Assembly: GCA_027491235.1 (NCBI GenBank)
Contig: JAIXWO010000010.1
Location: forward strand, 310,001-374,000
Length of the DNA stretch: 64,000 nt
Direction of reading: 5' to 3'
Origin: Sphingomonadales bacterium
GTDB lineage: Bacteria; Pseudomonadota; Alphaproteobacteria; Sphingomonadales; Sphingomonadaceae
Shown: in pieces, positions 45,845-55,012 of the stretch
Layout of the letters: each line of letters begins with the position of its first letter
Position numbering within the stretch: the stretch's first letter is position 1
The notes under the pieces: generated by a model
The model's input: the letters and a program-made list of their open reading frames with translations, nothing else
Database searches by the model: none
What the model was told of the DNA's origin: nothing
Program-made: the position numbers and the translations under genes

Positions 45845-46597
45845 TCACCAATCCCCCGCCTTGGCCATCCAAACGGACAGTGCCGCAATCGCTGCGGTTT
45901 CCGCGCGTAAAATGCGCGGCCCAAGCGAGACGCCCAACGCTTGGGGCAGCGCCTTGATCGCCGCCCGCTCATCGGCGTCAAAGCCGCCTTCGGGGCCGAT
46001 GAGGATCGCGGCGGGGCCCGGCTTTGCGACCTCGGCAAAGGGCACGCCGCCTTCTTCATCGGCAAAATAGAGCGTGCGATCCGCTGGCCAATCGCGCAGC
46101 AATGCAGGCAGCTTCACTGCCTCTTCGATACGGGGAAGTGCTGTGCGACCACATTGCTCGGCGGCCTCCACCATCGTTGTGCGCAGCCGGTCCATGTTGA
46201 GCCGCTCTACAATGGTCCGCCGTGTGATAACCGGCTGGTAGAGCGCCACGCCCAGCTCACAGGCCTTTTCGACCACCATGTCGAGCCGCGCCTTTTTGAC
46301 GGGCGCGGCCAGCAGCCAAAGATCGGGCACATCCTCCCGCGGACGCAATTGCGCAACAACGCGCAGCACCATGTCGCGTTTGCCGGTCGCCGCAACTTCA
46401 GCGAGCCATTCGCCGGTTTGATCGTCGAACAGCTTAACCGGCGCGCCTTCCTTCAGGCGCATAACGTTGGACAGATAATGCGCCTGCCCGCCTTCGACGC
46501 GCACATCGGCGCCATCGGAAAGACGGGCCTCAACAAAGAGGCGGGGTGTGGATTGGGGTGGCCAGGCCGGTGTCGCGGGCATAAGAGCGGTTAGCAT
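45845..46597 (-). CDS. rsmE: 16S rRNA (uracil1498-N3)-methyltransferase RsmE
   Basis: A 250-residue SPOUT-class methyltransferase. The PUA-like N-terminus (PRLFVEARLSDGADV, HYLSNVMRLKEG) and the knot motif ILIGPEGGFDADERAAI followed by LGPRILRAETAAIAAL are diagnostic. Its ATG at 46597 overlaps the ubiA ATG on the other strand (CATG); an internal ATG at 46582 is an alternative that would leave a short divergent spacer. Confidence 0.93.
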   Translation of the reverse strand: MLTALMPATPAWPPQSTPRLFVEARLSDGADVRVEGGQAHYLSNVMRLKEGAPVKLFDDQTGEWLAEVAATGKRDMVLRVVAQLRPREDVPDLWLLAAPVKKARLDMVVEKACELGVALYQPVITRRTIVERLNMDRLRTTMVEAAEQCGRTALPRIEEAVKLPALLRDWPADRTLYFADEEGGVPFAEVAKPGPAAILIGPEGGFDADERAAIKALPQALGVSLGPRILRAETAAIAALSVWMAKAGDW

Positions 46598-47531
46598 GAA
46601 CGCGCGCCGAAATGAAACCTCGACATCTGAAACCTTTGCGGTGCCCGATATCGAACTGACCGGCCTGATGCGTGTCCTGCCTGCCGCCGCACGGCCCTAT
46701 GCCTCGCTGGCGCGGCTCGACCGGCCGATTGGCTGGTGGCTGCTCTTCTGGCCCTGTATCTATGGCCTCGGCCTCGCCGGTGGTCTTCCCCAGCGTTGGG
46801 ATCTGGCACTTTGGATGTTGCTCGGCGCCATTGCGATGCGCGGGGCGGGCTGCGTTTACAATGACATTGTCGACCGGGATCTGGACGCGCAGGTCGAACG
46901 CACCCGCAACCGTCCGGTCGCCAGTGGCGCGGTACGCGTCAAACAGGCGTGGATCTGGCTCGTGTCGCTTTCGCTGTTCGGGCTGATCTCCTTGCTCCAG
47001 TTTCGCTGGACGGCAGAACTGGTCGCGCTGGCCAGCCTTGCGCCTGTTGCCGCTTATCCCTTCATGAAACGGATCACATGGTGGCCACAGGCATGGCTTG
47101 GCCTTGTCTTTTCCTGGGGGGCGCTGGTCGGCTGGATGGCGGTGGCGGACGCCGCTTTGCCCATGCTGCTTATCTATGCGGGGTCGATCTTCTGGGTGAT
47201 CGGCTATGACACCATCTACGCCCTACAGGACCGTGAGGACGATGCGCTGATCGGCATCCGGTCTTCGGCCCGCGCACTGGGCGGCAGCGTGAAACCGGGC
47301 GTAGCAGTGTTCTATGCGCTCGCTTTGCTGCTGTGGAGCGCGGCGATCTGGCAAGTGCGGCCGCAGATGCTGGCGCTGGCCGCCTTGCTGCCCGCGGCCC
47401 TCCACTTCGTCTGGCAGGTCGTGTCACTGCGCGTCGACGATGGCCACGATGCGCTCGCCAAGTTCCGCTCCAACCGCTTTGCCGGACTGCTGGTGGCACT
47501 GGCGATGGCAACCGTCGGCGCTTCGGCTTGA
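46596..47531 (+). CDS. ubiA: 4-hydroxybenzoate polyprenyltransferase UbiA
   Basis: A 311-residue membrane enzyme that prenylates 4-hydroxybenzoate in ubiquinone synthesis. The two Asp-rich prenyl-diphosphate sites are present: NDIVDRDLDAQVERTRNRP and YDTIYALQDREDDALIG. Multiple hydrophobic helices fit the family. The ATG at 46596 overlaps the rsmE start on the other strand. Confidence 0.93.
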   Translation: MNARRNETSTSETFAVPDIELTGLMRVLPAAARPYASLARLDRPIGWWLLFWPCIYGLGLAGGLPQRWDLALWMLLGAIAMRGAGCVYNDIVDRDLDAQVERTRNRPVASGAVRVKQAWIWLVSLSLFGLISLLQFRWTAELVALASLAPVAAYPFMKRITWWPQAWLGLVFSWGALVGWMAVADAALPMLLIYAGSIFWVIGYDTIYALQDREDDALIGIRSSARALGGSVKPGVAVFYALALLLWSAAIWQVRPQMLALAALLPAALHFVWQVVSLRVDDGHDALAKFRSNRFAGLLVALAMATVGASA

Positions 47532-47562
47532 GCCTTTGCGGCCAAACGCCTAAGCGGGGCGG

Positions 47563-48909
47563 ATGCTGACCATTGATCAAGCGCGGGACCGCGCCGCCGA
47601 CCTTGTTGCCCGTGCTCTGAAAGCGGGCGCCGACGCCGCCGATGCCATCTATGTGGCCGATGCTGCGACGGGTGTGCAGGTCCGCCTCGGCGCGTTAGAA
47701 GACGTCCAGCGCTCCGAAGGCGAAGAGATTGGCCTGCGCGTCTTTGTCGGCAAGCAGTCAGCCAGCGCCTCCTCCTCTGACCTATCGGTGCAGGCGATGG
47801 AAAAGCTGGCCGAACGTGCCGTCGCCATGGCAGGCCAAGCCCCCGAAGATGAATTTGCAGGGCTCGCCCCGCAAGACCGGCTGATGACCGGCACCCCCGC
47901 CAGCTTCGACATCGATGATGGCGGCGACGTCTCTCCGCAGGATCTGCGCGCGCGCGCCTTGCAGGCCGAAGATGCCGCCCGCGCCGTCTCCGGCGTTACC
48001 AATAGCGAAGGCGGGTCGGCCAGCGCCGGACGCGCGCTCATCGCGCTCGCCACAAGCGGCGGCTTTGCGGGCAGCTATTCCGGGTCGAGCCACGGCGTCT
48101 CGGCCAGCGTCTTGGCCGGTGAAGGCTCCGACATGCAGCGCGATTACGCCTGGCATTCGACACGCCATCTGGGTGACCTTGATGACGCGTCCAAGATCGG
48201 CCGTGAAGCCGGTGAGCGGGCCATTGCGCGGATGAACCCCGTCCGCCTGAAGAGCGGGCCCATGCCAGTGATCTTTGATCCGCGCGTGTCCGGGGGCATC
48301 ATCGGCCATCTGATCGGCGCGATCACCGGCGGCGCGATTGCCCGCAAGACAAGCTTCCTGCTCGATGCACTCGATACCGAAGTCTTTGGCGCTGGCATCA
48401 CCATCATCGATGATCCGCACCGCGTGCGTGGACTTCGGTCAAAGCCGTTCGATGGCGAAGGGCTGCCAACACAGCGCCGCGCGATCATTGAAAAGGGTCG
48501 CCTGACAACCTGGCTGCTCGATTCCGCCTCCGCCCGTCAGCTTGGCCTTGCGCCCACCGGCCATGCCTCGCGCGGCGTCAGCGGCCCGCCGGGGGCAGGC
48601 GCGACCAACCTCCATATGGAGGCGGGCGATGTCTCCCCCGCTGAGTTGATGGCGGACATCAAGGAGGGCTTTTACGTGACCGACCTTATCGGCCACGGCG
48701 TCAACGGACTGACGGGCGATTACAGCCGCGGCGCATCCGGCTTCGTTATCCGCAATGGCCAGATTGAAGGCGCTGTTGCCGAAGTGACGATCGCGGGTAA
48801 TCTGAAGGACATGTTCCGCACGCTCATTCCCGCCAATGATCTCGACTTCCGGCACGGCACCAATGCGCCGACGCTGCGTTTGGAAGGCATGACCCTCGCC
48901 GGTGACTGA
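47563..48909 (+). CDS. pmbA: PmbA/TldE-family metalloprotease-like protein
   Basis: A 448-residue protein of the TldD/PmbA family. GVQVRLGALEDVQRSEGEEIGLRVFVGK (in parts: LEDVQRSEGEEIGLRVFVG) near the start, PVIFDPRVSGGIIGHLIGAI and HASRGVSGPPGAGATNLHME are conserved blocks. TldE lacks the zinc-binding HExxxH of TldD and works as its partner in degrading peptides such as CcdA or microcin precursors; tldD is not in the window. The stop overlaps the next gene by 8 bases. Confidence 0.92.
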   Translation: MLTIDQARDRAADLVARALKAGADAADAIYVADAATGVQVRLGALEDVQRSEGEEIGLRVFVGKQSASASSSDLSVQAMEKLAERAVAMAGQAPEDEFAGLAPQDRLMTGTPASFDIDDGGDVSPQDLRARALQAEDAARAVSGVTNSEGGSASAGRALIALATSGGFAGSYSGSSHGVSASVLAGEGSDMQRDYAWHSTRHLGDLDDASKIGREAGERAIARMNPVRLKSGPMPVIFDPRVSGGIIGHLIGAITGGAIARKTSFLLDALDTEVFGAGITIIDDPHRVRGLRSKPFDGEGLPTQRRAIIEKGRLTTWLLDSASARQLGLAPTGHASRGVSGPPGAGATNLHMEAGDVSPAELMADIKEGFYVTDLIGHGVNGLTGDYSRGASGFVIRNGQIEGAVAEVTIAGNLKDMFRTLIPANDLDFRHGTNAPTLRLEGMTLAGD

Positions 48910-49681
48910 TCCGCGCCTTGACGCCCTGAGCGATATTGCCCGTGAAGCCGGCGCGCTTGCGCTCAAAAGCTATCGCGGCGCGTTTGAGCAATGGGAAAAG
49001 TCCCCCGGCAATCCCGTGTCTGAAGTGGATCTGGCGGTTGACCGGTTCCTGAAGGATGAACTCAAGCGGCTGGACCCCGATGCCGGGTGGCTGTCTGAAG
49101 AGACCGCCGACAATGCTGAACGACTGATGCGCCCGCGCGTCTGGGTGGTCGACCCGATTGACGGCACGCGCGACTATGTGCGGGGCCGCGATGGCTGGGC
49201 CGTGTCGATCGCATTGGTCGAAGGCGGACGGGCGACGCTTGCTGTGCTCGATGCGCCGGCGCGAGGAGAACATTGGCGCGCCGCCCGCGGCACAGGCGCT
49301 GTGCGCAACGGCGCGACGATCACGGCCAGCACCCGCACCGATCTGTCCGGCGCGCGCGTACCGGCCGACGTTCTACCCAAAGCCGATATGGATCTGGTGA
49401 CCGTATACAAGCCAAACTCCATCGCGCTGCGCATCGCCATGGTCGCCGCTGATGAGGCAGATCTGGTCGCGGCGCTGCGTTGGGGCCATGAATGGGATAT
49501 CGCAGCCGCCGCGCTCATCGCTGAAGAAGCCGGCGGCAAAGTGACGGACGCGCATGGCCGTCCGTTGCGGTTCAATTCGACCAAGGGCGAAGCATTTGGC
49601 GTGCTGGCGACGGGAACGCCGCTCCACCCTGTCGCCGTCGCCCGTCTGGAAGAACGGGCGCGTAAATATTCGGTGCGGTAG
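48902..49681 (+). CDS. Inositol-monophosphatase family phosphatase, CysQ-like
   Basis: A 259-residue lithium-sensitive-type phosphatase. Metal ligands are in WLSEETADN and VVDPIDGTRDYVRG, and the second signature is HEWDIAAAALIAEEAGGKVTD. The pattern favours 3'(2'),5'-bisphosphate nucleotidase (CysQ), which clears PAP from sulfate assimilation, but inositol phosphatase activity is not excluded. The start is GTG at 48902 inside the end of pmbA. Confidence 0.88.
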   Translation: MTDPRLDALSDIAREAGALALKSYRGAFEQWEKSPGNPVSEVDLAVDRFLKDELKRLDPDAGWLSEETADNAERLMRPRVWVVDPIDGTRDYVRGRDGWAVSIALVEGGRATLAVLDAPARGEHWRAARGTGAVRNGATITASTRTDLSGARVPADVLPKADMDLVTVYKPNSIALRIAMVAADEADLVAALRWGHEWDIAAAALIAEEAGGKVTDAHGRPLRFNSTKGEAFGVLATGTPLHPVAVARLEERARKYSVR

Positions 49682-49728
49682 ACATCCCTGTTGCCATTCC
49701 TGCTTTCGCGGAGATGACACTTGAACGG

Positions 49729-50154
49729 TTAAGCGACCTTCGCCAACCCCAGCCGGGCAATCTCGATCTTCGGGCAATGGTCCATCACAACCTTCAAGCC
49801 CGCCGCCTCGGCCCGCGCCGCCGCCTCTTCATTGACGACGCCCAATTGCATCCACACGGCCTTGGCGCCCGCCGTAATCGCTTCATCGACAACGGCCCCG
49901 GCGGCGACAGAGTTGCGGAAGATATCGACCATGTCGACCGGCCCTGCATCGGCAAGGCTGGCCTTGACCTCCACCCCATGGATGCTTTGCCCCGCCAACC
50001 CCGGATTGATCGGGATGACGGTGTAGCCATGGTCGATCAGGAATTGCATGACCGTGAAACTCGCCCGCTCCGGAGTGTTCGACGCGCCGACCAAAGCGAT
50101 GGTCCGCACAGAGGACAGGAGTGCGGCCAGATCTTCGTTTCGGGTCAGCGTCAT
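49729..50154 (-). CDS. CoA-binding domain protein (YccU-like)
   Basis: A 141-residue Rossmann-fold protein (CoA_binding_2): IALVGASNTPERASFTVMQF, YTVIPINPGLAGQSIHG, VDIFRNSVAAGAVVDEAI and VVMDHCPKIE. Family members bind CoA; no reaction is known. I take the ATG at 50154 with GGAGGAT 4 bases upstream, although the frame is open far upstream through mrp. It begins one base after the mrp stop, so the two are probably one operon. Confidence 0.9.
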   Translation of the reverse strand: MTLTRNEDLAALLSSVRTIALVGASNTPERASFTVMQFLIDHGYTVIPINPGLAGQSIHGVEVKASLADAGPVDMVDIFRNSVAAGAVVDEAITAGAKAVWMQLGVVNEEAAARAEAAGLKVVMDHCPKIEIARLGLAKVA

Positions 50155-50155
50155 C

Positions 50156-51154
50156 TTATCCTCCGTGGGTGCGGATCCATGCAGCGAGTTGCTCCGCAAT
50201 CGACATAAACGCCCCAGCATGAGGTCCGTTCCCGGCGGCGGGCGGCTGGCCCGCATCGGAGGCTGCGCGAATGTCCATCGCGAGTGGAATGCGCCCGAGG
50301 AAGGGCACGCCCATTTCCTTGGCCGCCGCTTCCGCGCCACCACTTCCAAACGGATCCGAAATCTCGCCGCAATGCGGGCAGGCATAGCCGGACATATTCT
50401 CGATGATGCCGATGATTGGCACGTCCGATGTGCGGAACAGATCAATGGCGCGCGTCGCATCAATCAACGCAAGATCCTGCGGCGTGGAGACTATGACCGC
50501 GCCGATGGGCTTATGCTTTTGCACCATGGACAGCTGCACATCGCCTGTGCCCGGCGGCATATCGGCGATGAGGACATTGGCGTCGCCCCATTCGGCGTCA
50601 ATCAACTGGCCCAGCGCATTGCCCGCCATCGGCCCGCGCCAGGCAATGGCCTGACCCGGCTTCACGAGATGCCCCATCGACAGCAGTGGGACGCCAAAGG
50701 GCGTGTCTACGGCAATCAGTTTCTGGCCTTCCGCCACGGGACGTTTGCCTTCGGTATCGGTCAGCCGGGGCTGGGACGGGCCGTAAATATCGGCATCCAC
50801 CAGCCCCGTTTTCAGGCCCAACCGCTTCAGCGCGATGGCCAAATTGGTCGACACGGTGGATTTACCCACCCCGCCCTTGCCGCTGGCAATGGCGACGACC
50901 ACCCGCTGCGTGCGTGCGCTTGTCATGGCGATGCGGACTTCGTTCACACCGTCGATCTGTTTCAGGCGGGCTTCGATCTCTGCCCCCAAGGCATCTCGCT
51001 GCGCCACTGAAAGGCCCGCCACATCGAGAATGAGGCCCGCCCGCCCATCTGCGAGTCGGGGCGCGGCCGCCCTACCGGAGGACATGAGGCCGCCTTTTCC
51101 AGCGGGATCGGAAATGGCGTCGAGCGCCTGCTTCATGATTTCAATGTCGGACAT
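50156..51154 (-). CDS. Mrp/ApbC-family iron-sulfur cluster carrier ATPase
   Basis: A 332-residue P-loop protein. An N-terminal MIP18-like domain (DIEIMKQALDAISDPAG...) precedes VAIASGKGGVGKSTVSTNLA (deviant Walker A), ADMPPGTGDVQLSM (Walker B region) and the cluster-binding CxxC in YACPHCGEIS. It carries and inserts Fe-S clusters into target proteins. It is divergent from hflK. Confidence 0.93.
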   Translation of the reverse strand: MSDIEIMKQALDAISDPAGKGGLMSSGRAAAPRLADGRAGLILDVAGLSVAQRDALGAEIEARLKQIDGVNEVRIAMTSARTQRVVVAIASGKGGVGKSTVSTNLAIALKRLGLKTGLVDADIYGPSQPRLTDTEGKRPVAEGQKLIAVDTPFGVPLLSMGHLVKPGQAIAWRGPMAGNALGQLIDAEWGDANVLIADMPPGTGDVQLSMVQKHKPIGAVIVSTPQDLALIDATRAIDLFRTSDVPIIGIIENMSGYACPHCGEISDPFGSGGAEAAAKEMGVPFLGRIPLAMDIRAASDAGQPPAAGNGPHAGAFMSIAEQLAAWIRTHGG

Positions 51155-51225
51155 GACGGCGATTTAAGGGGAGAAATATTCCGCGCCACTGTTTTTCATG
51201 AAATTCGACCCCTATATGAACAAAC

Positions 51226-52350
51226 ATGAGCGGAAAAACAGGCTGGGTCGCACGCGGACGCGTGCTTTTGGCTGAAGCGGGTGGCCCTTGGGGCAAACGC
51301 GGCGGCGGTGAATCAGGTGGAGGCGGCTCCGGCGGTGACGGCGGCGGTGGCCCCCGTAACCCTTGGAACCTCCCCCCCGGCGGTGGCGGCGGTGGCGGCA
51401 AGCCCCGTGGCCCGCGCGGCCCTTCTGCGCTGGAAGAACTGCTGCGCCGCCTGCGCGACCAGTTTGGCGGCGGCGGTGGAGACGGTGGCCTGCCCTGGCC
51501 GTTGATCCGAATCGGTGGCGCGATCGTCATTGGCGTTTGGATTTTGCTCACCAGCTTTCACGCGGTCGGCCCGCAAGAGCGCGCCGTAGTGACCACCTTT
51601 GGTGCCTATTCGCGTACCATGGGGTCCGGCATCGGGCTGACTCTGCCTTACCCCATTGAAAGTGTGTCCAAGCTCAACGTCGCTGAAATCCGGACCATCG
51701 ACATTCCGGCCAGCGGTAACACGCAGAACTTCATCCTGACGGGTGACCAGAACATTATCGATCTCGATTATTCGGTGCGCTGGTCCATTGCCGATCCGGA
51801 ACTGTTCCAGTTCCAGCTGGCTGACCCGGAGGAAACCATCAAGGAAGTCGCTGAGAGCTCCATGCGGGCCGCCGTGTCGCGGGTGGACCTGATTGGCGCC
51901 ATTGGTGCCAAGCGTGGCCAGATCGAAGCGGATGTGGAGCAGCGGATGCGCTCTATCCTCGGCGCTTATCGGTCGGGCGTCCGCATTGAAGGCATTGCCA
52001 TCAAGCGCGCCGATCCGCCGGCTGAGGTTATTGATGCCTTTAAGGACGTGACGGCCGCACAGCAGGAAGCGCAGTCGATGATCAACCAGGCGAACACCTA
52101 TTCGCAGCAGGTCACGCAGCGCGCCATGGGTGAAGCGCAGTCGTTCGATAAGGTCTATGAACAGTACCGGCTTGCGCCGGGCGTGACCCGCCGCCGCATG
52201 TATTATGAAACAATGGAGCAGGTGTTGGGCAAGTTGGACAAGACGATTGTCGAAACCCCGGGCGTCGTGCCTTATCTGCCGCTTCCAGCCGCTGCACGAA
52301 AGGCGCCTGAGCCGCCTGCCGCTGCTGCAACACAGGGAGCTCCACGATGA
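51226..52350 (+). CDS. hflK: HflK, FtsH modulator (SPFH/band-7 protein)
   Basis: A 374-residue protein with a glycine-rich N-terminal stretch (about residues 20-90), one transmembrane helix (IRIGGAIVIGVWILLTSF) and a periplasmic band-7 domain (GPQERAVVTTFGAYSRTM, LTGDQNIIDLDYSVRWSI). With HflC it forms a large ring that encloses and modulates the FtsH protease. Its stop overlaps the hflC ATG (ATGA). Confidence 0.95.
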   Translation: MSGKTGWVARGRVLLAEAGGPWGKRGGGESGGGGSGGDGGGGPRNPWNLPPGGGGGGGKPRGPRGPSALEELLRRLRDQFGGGGGDGGLPWPLIRIGGAIVIGVWILLTSFHAVGPQERAVVTTFGAYSRTMGSGIGLTLPYPIESVSKLNVAEIRTIDIPASGNTQNFILTGDQNIIDLDYSVRWSIADPELFQFQLADPEETIKEVAESSMRAAVSRVDLIGAIGAKRGQIEADVEQRMRSILGAYRSGVRIEGIAIKRADPPAEVIDAFKDVTAAQQEAQSMINQANTYSQQVTQRAMGEAQSFDKVYEQYRLAPGVTRRRMYYETMEQVLGKLDKTIVETPGVVPYLPLPAAARKAPEPPAAAATQGAPR

Positions 52351-53207
52351 TTGAGCGTCTCCTCCGCAATCCGGCCGGGCTGGCTTTCCTTGCCCTTGCC
52401 ACCGTCATCCTGATCGGATCGACCGTCTCCTTCGTGCCGGAAACGCGCCAAGGCGTCGTCGTCCGCTTTGGTCAGCCGGTGCGCATCATCAACGCTTATA
52501 AGCCCGGCGAGAATTTTGGCGCGACGGGTGCCGGTATCATCGTCCGCATTCCCTTTGCCGAGAAAATCCAGTGGCTCGATAAGCGCGTCCAGTCGATCGA
52601 CATGGATGAGCAGGAAGTGCTGTCGACTGATCAGCTGCGTCTGCAGGTCGATGCCTTTGCCCGCTACCGCATTGTTGACCCGCTGAAGATGTACAAGACG
52701 GCCCGCACGGAAGAACGGCTGGGCGATGCCCTGCGTCCGCTGCTTGGTTCCTCCTTGCGCAATGAACTCGGCAAGGAACCCTTTGCCGCGCTGCTGAGCC
52801 CGGAACGCGGCAAGGTGATGGCCAACATTAAGGAAGGCCTCAACCGTGAGGCGCGGCAATATGGTGCGGAAGTCATCGACGTCCGCATCAAGCGGGCAGA
52901 TTTGCCCAAGGGCGCGACACTCGAATCCGCGTTTGAACGGATGCGCACCCGCCGTCAGCAGGAAGCGGGCACCAAGCGCGCTGAAGGCTGGAAGACCGCG
53001 CAGGTCATCCGGGCGACCGCCGATGCCGAAGCGGCAAAAATCTACGCCGCCGCCTTTGGCAAGGATCCGCAATTCTATGATTTTTACCGAGCGATGCAGT
53101 CCTACAAGACAACCTTCGGCGTTGACGGGACGAAGCAGACAGGATCGACCAACCTGATTCTATCGCCGGGCAATGACTATCTCAGGGAGTTTCGTGGGGG
53201 GCAATAA
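52347..53207 (+). CDS. hflC: HflC, FtsH modulator (SPFH/band-7 protein)
   Basis: A 286-residue partner of HflK: a single N-terminal helix (GLAFLALATVILIGSTVSFV), then band-7 sequence (ETRQGVVVRFGQPVRI, VDAFARYRIVDPLKMYKTAR) and the helical RADLPKGATLESAFERMRTR region with a coiled-coil EAGTKRAEG segment. Translationally coupled to hflK. The DegP-type protease gene follows after 106 bases. Confidence 0.95.
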   Translation: MIERLLRNPAGLAFLALATVILIGSTVSFVPETRQGVVVRFGQPVRIINAYKPGENFGATGAGIIVRIPFAEKIQWLDKRVQSIDMDEQEVLSTDQLRLQVDAFARYRIVDPLKMYKTARTEERLGDALRPLLGSSLRNELGKEPFAALLSPERGKVMANIKEGLNREARQYGAEVIDVRIKRADLPKGATLESAFERMRTRRQQEAGTKRAEGWKTAQVIRATADAEAAKIYAAAFGKDPQFYDFYRAMQSYKTTFGVDGTKQTGSTNLILSPGNDYLREFRGGQ

Positions 53208-53313
53208 GACTGATGGAACAGGCACTTCTGTTCAATTTCGGTTCAGGCCTATCGCGCCATTCCATCTGTGGGATGTTGTGATGAACGCGAGAATCTAAGA
53301 AGGAATTTTTATA

Positions 53314-54834
53314 GTGCGTTACGCTTATGCCATGACGGCTGCGATGCTGCTCGGCGGCACTGCCGCCACTCTTGCCCTGCAATCGCCGGCCGCTTCTCAA
53401 GAGGCTCAGAATGAGCCCGGCACCATGACGGCGGCCTCGGCCCCGCGCCCCGGCGCGCCGATGAGCTTTGCCGATCTTGCCGCGCGTCTCCAACCCGCGG
53501 TGGTCAATATTTCCACCACGCAAAAGGTGCAGGTGACCAACAATAATCCGTTTGCCGGTACGCCCTTTGGGGATCTGTTCGGCGGCGGCAATAACAATGG
53601 CGGCCGCCCTGTAACACGCGAAGCGCAGTCGCTCGGCTCCGGCTTTGTGATTTCAGCGGATGGGTACATCGTCACCAACAACCACGTCGTCTCTCCGGGA
53701 CAACGCGGGGCTGCGGTCAGCTCAATCACGGTGACCTTCCCTGACAAGACCGAATATCCAGCCAAGCTCGTGGGGCGTGACCCGACATCAGACCTTGCTG
53801 TGCTCAAGATCGAAGGCAAGAACCTGCCCTTCGTGAAGTTCGGGGACAGCGCCCGCACCCGCGTGGGGGATTGGGTTGTCGCCATCGGCAATCCCTATGG
53901 CCTTGGTGGCACAGTGACCGCAGGGATCGTCTCGGCGCTCCACCGCAACATCAATGGTGGCCCGTCGGACCGCTACATCCAGACCGATGCGTCGATCAAT
54001 CAGGGCAATTCCGGTGGCCCGATGTTTGACATGAACGGCAACGTCATCGGTATCAACACCGCGATCTTCTCCCCCACCGGCGGCAATATCGGCATCGGCT
54101 TTGCCATTCCGGCAGAGGTTGCATCGCCCATTGTGGATACCTTGCGCGGCGGTGGCCGTGTGAAGCGTGGCTATCTGGGTGTCGGCATCCAGCCGCTCGA
54201 TGAAGGGGCCGCCGATGCCCTTGGCCTGCCCAAGAACCGCGGTGAACTCATCGCGCGTGTCGAACCCAATGAAGCAGCCGCCAAGGCCGGCATCCGCGAA
54301 GGCGACGTCGTCGTGAAGGTCAATGGCCGTGAAGTCACCCCGGACCAGACACTGTCCTTCCTGATCGCCAACAGCCCCGTTGGCGCGCGCGTGCCGATTG
54401 AGGTGATCCGTGGCGGCAAGCGCCAGACCTTCACCGCCGTGCTCGGGGAGCGCCCGTCGGAAGACAAGCTCGCAACGCTGACGCAGGGTGAGCCGGGCCT
54501 CGACCCAGAGGACGACCAGACAGCACAGAATGCGACGCGGGAGTCGCTTGGCTTGGCCGTTGAAGCATTGACGCCGGAAATTGCCCGCGCGTTGCGGCTC
54601 AACCCGGTGCCGAAGGGCATCGTGATTGGTGCCGTTGACCCGTCGAGCGACGCAGGCGCCAAGGGCCTGCAACGCGGTGACATCATCCTGTCTGCCAACC
54701 AGCAGCCGACAACATCACCGGAAGACCTGAACACGATCGCCACGGCGGCCAAAAAGGCGGGACGCAACAACGTCCTCCTCTTCGTCCAGCGCGGCAGTAA
54801 TCCGCCCCGCTATATTGCGGTGAAGTTCAAGTAA
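53314..54834 (+). CDS. DegP/HtrA (Do-family) periplasmic serine protease
   Basis: A 506-residue exported protease/chaperone. The start is GTG 53314, with AAGGA 10 bases upstream; the ATG at 53332 is a possible alternative. A signal peptide (MLLGGTAATLALQSPAASQ) leads to the trypsin-like domain with His124 (TNNHVV), Asp160 (TSDLAVL) and Ser233 (NQGNSGGPMFD). Two PDZ domains follow (GYLGVGIQPLDEGAAD and the C-terminal NPVPKGIVIGAVDPSS). It degrades misfolded envelope proteins; its place behind hflKC groups quality-control functions. A strong terminator ends the unit. Confidence 0.95.
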   Translation: MRYAYAMTAAMLLGGTAATLALQSPAASQEAQNEPGTMTAASAPRPGAPMSFADLAARLQPAVVNISTTQKVQVTNNNPFAGTPFGDLFGGGNNNGGRPVTREAQSLGSGFVISADGYIVTNNHVVSPGQRGAAVSSITVTFPDKTEYPAKLVGRDPTSDLAVLKIEGKNLPFVKFGDSARTRVGDWVVAIGNPYGLGGTVTAGIVSALHRNINGGPSDRYIQTDASINQGNSGGPMFDMNGNVIGINTAIFSPTGGNIGIGFAIPAEVASPIVDTLRGGGRVKRGYLGVGIQPLDEGAADALGLPKNRGELIARVEPNEAAAKAGIREGDVVVKVNGREVTPDQTLSFLIANSPVGARVPIEVIRGGKRQTFTAVLGERPSEDKLATLTQGEPGLDPEDDQTAQNATRESLGLAVEALTPEIARALRLNPVPKGIVIGAVDPSSDAGAKGLQRGDIILSANQQPTTSPEDLNTIATAAKKAGRNNVLLFVQRGSNPPRYIAVKFK

Positions 54835-54858
54835 CCCGAATTCCCTGGCAGGGACATG

Positions 54859-54890
54859 GGGCGGCAGGAGCGATCCTGCCGCCCTTTTTC
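54859..54890 (+). terminator. Rho-independent terminator after the DegP-type gene
   Basis: A perfect 11-bp stem, GGGCGGCAGGA at 54859-54869 with its complement at 54874-54884 and a GCGA loop, is followed by TTTTTCTTGTT. It is a textbook intrinsic terminator, 24 bases after the stop codon. Confidence 0.93.
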
Positions 54891-54915
54891 TTGTTCAAAC
54901 AATAGGGGCCCAACT

Positions 54916-55000
54916 GTCATTCCCGCGAAAGCGGGAATCCAAAGGACCAGACACAAAGCCTAAGGGCACCGAACTGGATCCCCGCTTTCGCGGGGATGAC
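54916..55000. repeat. Palindromic intergenic repeat, family C, copy 2
   Basis: Arms at 54916-54941 (GTCATTCCCGCGAAAGCGGG at its start) and 54975-55000 (CCCCGCTTTCGCGGGGATGA near its end) are near-complementary and each self-pairs. The arms match those at 31095-31175; the loop between differs. It lies tail-to-tail between the DegP-type gene and ldcA. Confidence 0.92.
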
Positions 55001-55012
55001 ACGGCAGAGACA

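Noticed and set aside
50155-50463. Long N-terminal extension of the CoA-binding protein running into mrp
   Set aside because: The ATG at 50154 has a strong GGAGGAT site, family length fits from there, and the extension is antisense-like low-complexity sequence in another frame of mrp.
53217-53245. EcfG-like promoter (GGAAC and CGGTT) before the DegP-type gene
   Set aside because: The spacing between the two elements is 19 bases, whereas alphaproteobacterial EcfG promoters need about 16-17.
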